From an uncultured Clostridia bacterium (GTDB lineage: Bacteria; Bacillota; Clostridia; Oscillospirales; Acutalibacteraceae), in the NCBI GenBank assembly GCA_945912145.1, contig CAMEBF010000013.1, positions 1 to 57,935 of the forward strand: a stretch of DNA of 57,935 bases, read 5' to 3'. Numbering within the stretch: position 1 is the stretch's first letter; each line of letters starts with the position of its first letter. This document shows, piece after piece, positions 52,854-57,935 of this stretch. The position numbers were made by a program, and so were the translations under genes. The notes below the pieces were generated by a model. That model was not told the DNA's origin and did not search any database. It saw nothing but the letters and a program-made list of their open reading frames with translations.

Positions 52854-53948
52854 ATGGAAACGATTTTTGATATTACCGCATTCGGCGCGATCGGTGACGG
52901 CGAAACAGACTGCACCGACGCCATTCAACAGGCACTTGACGCGGCGGGAGAAGTCAAAGGCGCGGTTCTCGTTCCTCCCGGACGGTATCGCGTGGGCACA
53001 CTGACCGTCCCGGCAGGCGTACACATCAAAGGCGATCACGCGTGGGCGTTCCGCCGTCCCGGTACGAGCATTTTAGAGCCGGCGGACGAAAATCAGCCTT
53101 GTCTGCTCGATATTTCCGGCGGCATCGGCTGCACAATCAGCGGTCTGTCTCTTGAGGGCAACCATATGGGGCAGCATATGCACGGCATTCTGCTTTACCA
53201 CGACGACTACAACGGCGGTGGCACCGAAGACACGCCGACAATCGAGGACTGCAAGGTCAACAATTTCAGCGGCGACGCCGTGCATTTAGAGCACGTCTGG
53301 TGCTTCTCCCTGCGGCATTGTATGCTCTCGCACTGCGGCGGCAGCGGTCTTTTTGTAGACGGCTGGGACGGCTTCGTTCTTGACAACTGGTTTTCGGGGA
53401 ACAAAGGCGCCGGTTTTCTGGGCGGACCTACCGTCAACTCGATCACGGCGACGGGCAACCGCGTCGAATGGAACACGGCGGGCGGCTTCTGCCTGCAAAA
53501 CGGCAACTCGATGAATATCACCGGCAACTATTTTGACCGCAGCGGCGGCCCCGGGCTCAGGCTCTGCGCGAAGGACGATCAGCAGCTCGACACGATTTGT
53601 GTCACGGGCAACATTTTTTACCGCAGCGGCGCAGGCGACTGCTCGGATCCGCCGGAGGATATGCTCAACAGTGCGCATATCCGCATGGAGGGCTGTATCA
53701 ACTGTACGGTGTCCGCGAACGCGTTCCGCATGGGTGAAAACGACGGAGGCGGCGGCACGAGAGGCCCCGAAAGCGTCTTTGTGATTCGGCACCTGAAGGA
53801 CTGCGTGTTCAGTGCGAACGCTGTCAGCAGCGGTTCTGCGAATAACGTCTTCCTTGACAAAGGCGAGCATCAGGGCGAAGTTATTCTGCAAAACAATGTC
53901 GGAAACCCCACCGGTAACGCAGACAATATCTTCCCGCATTTTGACTGA
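52854..53948 (+). CDS. Right-handed beta-helix protein, pectate-lyase-3-like
   Basis: 364 residues from the ATG at 52854 (METIFDITAFGAIGDGETDC), with GAGAGGG upstream. The N-terminus FGAIGDGxTDCTDAIQQAL is the classic cap of GH28/pectate lyase superfamily 3 proteins. It is followed by about ten coils (ISGLSLEGNHM; VTGNIFYRSGAG; VSANAFRMGE). There is no signal peptide, so it would act inside the cell or as a structural or tailspike-like protein. Catalytic residues cannot be assigned by eye. Followed by a strong bidirectional terminator. Confidence 0.85.
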   Translation: METIFDITAFGAIGDGETDCTDAIQQALDAAGEVKGAVLVPPGRYRVGTLTVPAGVHIKGDHAWAFRRPGTSILEPADENQPCLLDISGGIGCTISGLSLEGNHMGQHMHGILLYHDDYNGGGTEDTPTIEDCKVNNFSGDAVHLEHVWCFSLRHCMLSHCGGSGLFVDGWDGFVLDNWFSGNKGAGFLGGPTVNSITATGNRVEWNTAGGFCLQNGNSMNITGNYFDRSGGPGLRLCAKDDQQLDTICVTGNIFYRSGAGDCSDPPEDMLNSAHIRMEGCINCTVSANAFRMGENDGGGGTRGPESVFVIRHLKDCVFSANAVSSGSANNVFLDKGEHQGEVILQNNVGNPTGNADNIFPHFD

Positions 53949-53950
53949 CC

Positions 53951-53990
53951 AAAAAAAGAAACGGCGGACATCCGTCGTTTCTTTTTTTCT
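53951..53990. terminator. Bidirectional terminator between convergent genes
   Basis: Stem GAAACG-CGGA / TCCG-CGTTTC with a 2-base loop, flanked by A7 on the left and T7 on the right. It serves the beta-helix gene (+) and the zinc-ribbon gene (-). Confidence 0.88.
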
Positions 53991-54005
53991 TTCTGAAGAA
54001 GGAAA

Positions 54006-54680
54006 TCAACCGATTCTGTTGAAGCTGTCGTTCAGCGTGTTGACGGCCTTGAAAAACTTATAGGCAAAGATAAACGGACCTACAATGATCAGCGAGCCGA
54101 GCACATTCCAAAGCCAGAACGTTGAAGCGGAGAAATCCATTGCAATGCCTCTTCTTTTCAGCTCATTGCCGATGCGGTTGCAGATATTGTGCATCCAGAC
54201 AATCATGCCGATGCCGCATGTGAGAGGTCCTACCAGGAAAAACAGCAAGTAGTAATTCATGCTTTTTTTGTTGTCGTAACGGGTGCAGACAAGATTGACG
54301 TCATCCGTAATATGCGCATAGACAATCAATCCGTAAATTCCGAAAGTTATCAAAGAAAGCAATAGAGTTTTAATAAAGCTTCTGTTGGTTTCCAGTTGTG
54401 CAACGGGCATTGTCGGCTGCTGATACTGACCGGGCTGCTGATACTGACCGGGCTGCTGATACTGGCCGGCCTGCTGATACTGACCGGGTTGCTGATACTG
54501 GTTCTGCTGCTGATACTGGTTCTGCTGCTGACCGGCATACGCATTCTGCCACTGAGATCCAACGCCAACCGTTTTATCGGCATCGGCTTGAGGAGCCGAC
54601 GTTTCAACCGTAGCTCCGCAGTACGGACAGAATCGACTATTGTCGGCAACCTGATTTTTACATTTGGGACAAATTAACAT
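54006..54680 (-). CDS. Zinc-ribbon / QYQQ-repeat / DUF4234 membrane protein
   Basis: 224 residues. The N-terminal zinc ribbon (CPKCKNQVADNSRFCPYCG) is followed by a Gln/Tyr repeat region (about 52-92, units QYQQPG, QYQQAG). The DUF4234-like region has about four TM helices (SFIKTLLLSLITFGIYGLIV; TYDNKKS-like loop; WMHNICNRIGNELKRRG). Such proteins are widespread in Clostridia with unknown function. The repeats arise from 18-bp tandem DNA units at about 54405-54530. A hairpin leader precedes the gene. Confidence 0.85.
   Translation of the reverse strand: MLICPKCKNQVADNSRFCPYCGATVETSAPQADADKTVGVGSQWQNAYAGQQQNQYQQQNQYQQPGQYQQAGQYQQPGQYQQPGQYQQPTMPVAQLETNRSFIKTLLLSLITFGIYGLIVYAHITDDVNLVCTRYDNKKSMNYYLLFFLVGPLTCGIGMIVWMHNICNRIGNELKRRGIAMDFSASTFWLWNVLGSLIIVGPFIFAYKFFKAVNTLNDSFNRIG
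54405..54530. repeat. 18-bp tandem repeats inside the zinc-ribbon gene
   Basis: About six to seven copies of CAGTATCAGCAG-type units on the minus strand, encoding QYQQPG or QYQQAG. Repeat number may vary by slippage without breaking the frame. Confidence 0.7.
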
Positions 54681-54707
54681 GATAGTTTGCTCCTTTTACT
54701 ATTTTTT

Positions 54708-54758
54708 ACAGAAACCGTCTCCGGCAGATTTTTGTTCCGGAGGTTTTCTGTTTTTTTT
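54708..54758. promoter_or_regulatory. Long hairpin in the leader of the zinc-ribbon gene
   Basis: ACAGAAACC/GGTTTTCTGT outer and TCCGG/CCGGA inner stems, 12-base loop. On the plus strand T8 follows (terminator-like); on the minus strand it lies in the 5' leader, about 30 bases before the ATG. Confidence 0.5.
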
Positions 54759-54814
54759 CAGAAGAAAAAACAAGAAAAATGATACAATTAAAATTTCTTG
54801 GTTAATTCAGTTTG

Positions 54815-54843
54815 ATTATACATCCGATTCTTCGATATTGCAA
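54815..54843 (-). promoter_or_regulatory. Promoter of the zinc-ribbon gene
   Basis: TTGCAA (54843-54838), 17 bases, TATAAT (54820-54815). The leader would be about 130 bases and contain the hairpin. Confidence 0.7.
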
Positions 54844-55000
54844 TAAGAAATCCGAATTTTTATCCCGAATTTCAATATTTTTTCAATAAATCGACAGGTT
54901 TCGATTATCTCGCCGACGTTTTTTTCGCCTGACCTGTCTGCATGAATCGGCGGCGTTTGCCGTATACATAAAGCAGAATCAAAAGTAAGGAGCCTTCAAA

Positions 55001-55828
55001 TTGTTTGTCATACTCAATGTCATAGGATCGGGAAAACGAAAAGTCAGACGCGGCAAAACCGTCGATCAGGTCTATGAATATTCCACGGGAAACGGCGAAA
55101 GATTTTACATAATAGATGTACTCGATTCCGCAAAGGGCGTCAACTGGGATGATGTGGCGTATTTCACAGGCAAGCACGGCAAAGCGGTTCTGCTGGACAG
55201 GCGGTACGCGCTGCCCGAATTTTCGCCGATCGGCCGCTTTGAGCCTCTCCACTTCAAAAACGTACTCTTATTCAACACGCTGAACAGCATACTCAAGCAG
55301 CTGTATCTCCACGGCGAACGAATCAGATGTCGTCTGTACGATCCCGAAGGGCTGTACGCCGCCCATCTGCCGAAGCTCGTCCGTTTTGCCTGCGAGACGA
55401 CAGTCGTCACGAACAAGGACTACCGCTATTTTGCCGAGGCCGATTCTCTCTACTGCGACTACGGCGCAAGTGTCCGCATCACGCGAGAGAAGCCAACCGA
55501 AGATGATGCCGCAATCATACTCGATACGGTCGGCTCACTTCGCCGTACCGACCGGGGATGTCTCTTTTCCGTCGCCGAAAACGGTTTCACGCCGTCGAAA
55601 ACGGACGGATTACAGGAACTCAAATCTCTCTGTCCGCCGTATATTGATCCGCTTGATTTCCTCGGCGCCGTTTATGAAAAAAATCATGACCGCCGTCCCG
55701 AAAGCGCACTGTGCCGGACATTCCGACTGGGCGATCAGGAAATCACCGTTCCGGAGCTGACCGAGCAGATTCTGCGCCATCGGAATGAGAACACCGGACG
55801 CGCAAGGAGCATTATTTTTTACGTATAA
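55001..55828 (+). CDS. Conserved-looking hypothetical protein upstream of greA
   Basis: 275 residues starting at TTG 55001, with AAGGAG about 9 bases upstream. No signal peptide or TM helix. It begins MFVILNVIGSGKRKVRRGKT and has mixed alpha/beta character with Arg/Asp-rich stretches. I recognise no family. The greA promoter overlaps its last codons, so greA-lysS are expressed separately, although read-through is possible. Confidence 0.6.
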   Translation: MFVILNVIGSGKRKVRRGKTVDQVYEYSTGNGERFYIIDVLDSAKGVNWDDVAYFTGKHGKAVLLDRRYALPEFSPIGRFEPLHFKNVLLFNTLNSILKQLYLHGERIRCRLYDPEGLYAAHLPKLVRFACETTVVTNKDYRYFAEADSLYCDYGASVRITREKPTEDDAAIILDTVGSLRRTDRGCLFSVAENGFTPSKTDGLQELKSLCPPYIDPLDFLGAVYEKNHDRRPESALCRTFRLGDQEITVPELTEQILRHRNENTGRARSIIFYV

Positions 55829-55829
55829 C

Positions 55830-55858
55830 TTGACATAAGCGCAAAAATTCGCTATAAT
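55830..55858 (+). promoter_or_regulatory. Promoter of greA-lysS
   Basis: TTGACA (55830-55835), 17 bases, TATAAT (55853-55858). Perfect consensus. Confidence 0.92.
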
Positions 55859-55904
55859 AATGTGTAATTGTATAGAGGCGTAAACCTGAAAGGAAGGAAA
55901 GTAA

Positions 55905-56378
55905 ATGGCAGACGAATTTCTTTTAACCCAAGCGGCAGTTGACGAATTAAAAGCTGAGCTGAAATACCTGCGTACGACGCGCAGAAACGAAGTGGCGGAA
56001 AAGATTAAAGAAGCAAAATCCTTCGGCGACCTTTCCGAAAACAGCGAATACGACGAGGCGAAATCCGAACAGGGCAAGCTCGAAGCGCAGATCACCGAGA
56101 TCGAATACACGCTTCAGCACGTGACGATCATCGACGAATCATCCCTTGGTACTGACACCGTCCACATCGGCTCTTTCGTAAAAGTATATGATCCGGAATT
56201 CAAAGAAGAGGTCAAGTATCAGATCGTAGGCTTCCCGCAGGCCGATCCGCTTGATAACAAGATCTCCGACGAATCCCCCATCGGCAAAAGCCTGCTCGGT
56301 CACAAGGTCGGCGACACGGTGGACGTCGAGACGCCCGGCGGCATGCTGAAGCTCGAAATCCGAGAGATCTCAAAGTAA
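55905..56378 (+). CDS. greA: Transcription elongation factor GreA
   Basis: 157 residues. The N-terminal coiled coil (1-77) begins EFLLTQAAVDELKAELKYL and has the acidic tip with DLSENSEYDEAK that reaches the polymerase active site to stimulate cleavage of backtracked RNA. The C-terminal FKBP-like domain contains GKSLLGHKVGDTV. RBS AAGGAAGG. Twenty-five bases before lysS, a common pairing in Firmicutes. Confidence 0.97.
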   Translation: MADEFLLTQAAVDELKAELKYLRTTRRNEVAEKIKEAKSFGDLSENSEYDEAKSEQGKLEAQITEIEYTLQHVTIIDESSLGTDTVHIGSFVKVYDPEFKEEVKYQIVGFPQADPLDNKISDESPIGKSLLGHKVGDTVDVETPGGMLKLEIREISK

Positions 56379-56403
56379 GACAAACAGGACAGGAGATAAA
56401 AGA

Positions 56404-57921
56404 ATGGCTGACGAAATCAAGGAACAGGCCGCGGAAAACGCCGCGCCTGAACAGAACATCAACGAACTCAGACAGATCCGCGTCGATAAGCTGACGGCGT
56501 TTCAGGAAGCGGGTAAGGATCCGTTTCAGATCACGACCGCCGATCAGGAATATCACACCGCCGATGTAATCGAAAACTTTGATACGCTCGAGGGCAAGGA
56601 CGTTTCCGTCTGCGGACGCATCATGACGAAGCGCCCCATGGGCAAAGCGAGCTTTCTCAACCTCAACGATCGCAACGGCAAGATTCAGGTCTATGTCAGA
56701 CGCGACGACGTCGGAGAGGAATCCTACGCGGATTTCAAAAAATACGACATCGGCGACATCGTCGAGGTCAAGGGCTTTGTTTTCAAAACGAAAACAGGCG
56801 AAATCTCCATTCACGCCAAATCGGTTCGTCTCCTGACCAAATCCCTGCTCCCCCTACCCGAAAAATATCACGGGCTGACCAATACGGAAACGAGATACCG
56901 TCAGCGTTATCTGGACTTAATCGTCAATCCCGACGTGCGCGACACCTTCATCAAGCGTTCGCTCATCATCCGTTCGATCCGGAATTATCTTGATTCTCAG
57001 GGCTTCATCGAGGTCGAAACGCCGATGCTCGTCTCCAATGCAGGCGGCGCGGCAGCCAGACCCTTTGAGACGCATTTCAACGCGCTCAACGAAGACCTGA
57101 AGCTTCGCATTTCCCTTGAATTATATCTGAAAAGACTGATCGTCGGCGGCATGGAACGCGTCTATGAAATCGGCCGCGTTTTCCGCAACGAAGGTCTCGA
57201 TACGCGCCACAATCCGGAGTTCACGCTCATGGAGCTGTATCAGGCGTATACCGATTATCACGGCATGATGGATCTGACCGAAAATCTGTACCGCCATGTC
57301 GCGCAGGACGTGCTCGGCACGACGAAAATCACCTATAACGGCGTAGAGATGGATCTCGGCAAGCCCTTTGAGCGCATCACGATGGTAGACGCCGTCAAAA
57401 AATACGCCGGCGTTGACTTCAATGAAATCAAAACGGACGAAGAAGCGAAAGCTCTCGCCAAAGAAAAAGGCATCGAATTTGAGGATCGCCACAAGAAGGG
57501 TGATATTCTGAACCTCTTCTTCGAGGAATACGTCGAAGAGCACCTGATTCAGCCGACGTTCTTAATGGATCACCCGGTCGAAATCTCCCCGCTCACAAAG
57601 AGAAAGCCCGAAAATCCCGATTACGTGGAGCGTTTCGAGTTCTTCATGAACGGCTGGGAGATGGCGAACGCCTACTCCGAGCTGAACGACCCGATCGACC
57701 AGCGTGAGCGTTTCCGCGCGCAGGAAGAGCAGTTTGCCGCAGGCGATGAGGAAGCGAACCACACGGACGAAGACTTCCTGACCGCGCTCGAATACGGCAT
57801 GGCGCCTACAGGCGGCATCGGCTTCGGCATCGACCGCATGACCATGCTCCTGACGGACTCCGCCGCCATCCGCGACGTCCTCCTCTTCCCGACAATGAAG
57901 TCCTTACCGAACGACAAGTAA
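56404..57921 (+). CDS. lysS: Lysyl-tRNA synthetase, class II
   Basis: 505 residues, complete. N-terminal OB-fold anticodon domain (about 60-155, VSVCGRIMTKRPMGKASFLN). Class II catalytic domain with motif 1 (GFIEVETPML), motif 2 (FRNEGLDTRHNPEFTLMELY) and motif 3 (GGIGFGIDRMTMLL). RBS ACAGGAG 7 bases before the ATG. It follows greA in one operon. Confidence 0.97.
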   Translation: MADEIKEQAAENAAPEQNINELRQIRVDKLTAFQEAGKDPFQITTADQEYHTADVIENFDTLEGKDVSVCGRIMTKRPMGKASFLNLNDRNGKIQVYVRRDDVGEESYADFKKYDIGDIVEVKGFVFKTKTGEISIHAKSVRLLTKSLLPLPEKYHGLTNTETRYRQRYLDLIVNPDVRDTFIKRSLIIRSIRNYLDSQGFIEVETPMLVSNAGGAAARPFETHFNALNEDLKLRISLELYLKRLIVGGMERVYEIGRVFRNEGLDTRHNPEFTLMELYQAYTDYHGMMDLTENLYRHVAQDVLGTTKITYNGVEMDLGKPFERITMVDAVKKYAGVDFNEIKTDEEAKALAKEKGIEFEDRHKKGDILNLFFEEYVEEHLIQPTFLMDHPVEISPLTKRKPENPDYVERFEFFMNGWEMANAYSELNDPIDQRERFRAQEEQFAAGDEEANHTDEDFLTALEYGMAPTGGIGFGIDRMTMLLTDSAAIRDVLLFPTMKSLPNDK

Positions 57922-57935
57922 GAAAACCCCAGTAT

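Noticed and set aside
54708-54758. Plus-strand terminator
   Set aside because: It has stem plus T8 but no plus-strand gene upstream; more likely part of the minus-strand leader, so listed as regulatory.

Overview
The window reads as the chromosome of a spore-forming, moderately GC-rich gut or rumen Clostridia of the Oscillospirales/Ruminococcaceae type. The signs are an alpha/beta-type small acid-soluble spore protein (47364), a SpoIIQ-like LytM protein (9895), type I dockerin modules (8256, 28303), a T-box leader, GatCAB amidotransferase genes, rubredoxin and AGGAGG-type ribosome binding sites. No species can be named from sequence alone.

Layout. (1) 1-3257 is the right end of an integrated mobile element: RepA-like ATPase (cut by the window edge), RHH/MobC-like protein, tyrosine integrase, excisionase and an XRE regulator. 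It abuts the 3' end of guaA. (2) 3258-9755 is a minus-strand run of guaA, secA, nth and a secreted Ig/dockerin protein. (3) 9864-11556 holds a SpoIIQ-like gene and a 12-residue-repeat surface protein with an IPQTG sorting signal. (4) 11633-15993 is a plus-strand set: small acidic protein, two overlapping M42 aminopeptidases, GNAT acetyltransferase, MFS transporter. (5) 16301-26836 holds two tandem, paralogous secreted proteins of about 1715 residues. Each combines a phosphodiester glycosidase (NAGPA) domain, Ig/jelly-roll modules, a purple-acid-phosphatase-like metallophosphoesterase, glucan/choline-binding-type repeats and an aromatic C-terminal tail. (6) 27109-30852 encodes Thr-rich single-span membrane proteins, a dockerin protein and a membrane-anchored cohesin-like protein. 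(7) 30916-38901 is a T-box controlled operon, aspS-gatC fusion, gatA, gatB, DUF2207, CDF transporter. (8) 39066-43011 holds UPF0210, UPF0237, YhhN and a GDPD-like pseudoenzyme. (9) 43259-49484 has GH27 alpha-galactosidase, a secreted protein sharing the aromatic tail, a frameshifted gene, SASP, MATE transporter and tRNA-Val. (10) 49680-57921 has cysE-cysS, a lipoprotein, rubredoxin, a beta-helix protein, a zinc-ribbon/DUF4234 protein, an unknown gene, greA and lysS.

How the genes may work together. Regions 5 and 6 look like an envelope-associated glycan-processing module. The tandem enzymes could first remove a sugar capping a phosphodiester (NAGPA) and then the exposed phosphate (metallophosphoesterase). 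The neighbouring dockerin and membrane cohesin-like proteins suggest assembly on the cell surface. This is the best candidate for a little-described system here, together with the C-terminal tail shared by three secreted proteins and the 335-bp identical 5' cassettes of the tandem genes. The aspS-gatC fusion would tether the charging and amidating enzymes of the indirect Asn-tRNA pathway under one tRNA-sensing leader.

Several intergenic regions carry modular palindromic repeats with degenerate short-repeat flanks. Most long opposite-strand reading frames are shadows of real genes.
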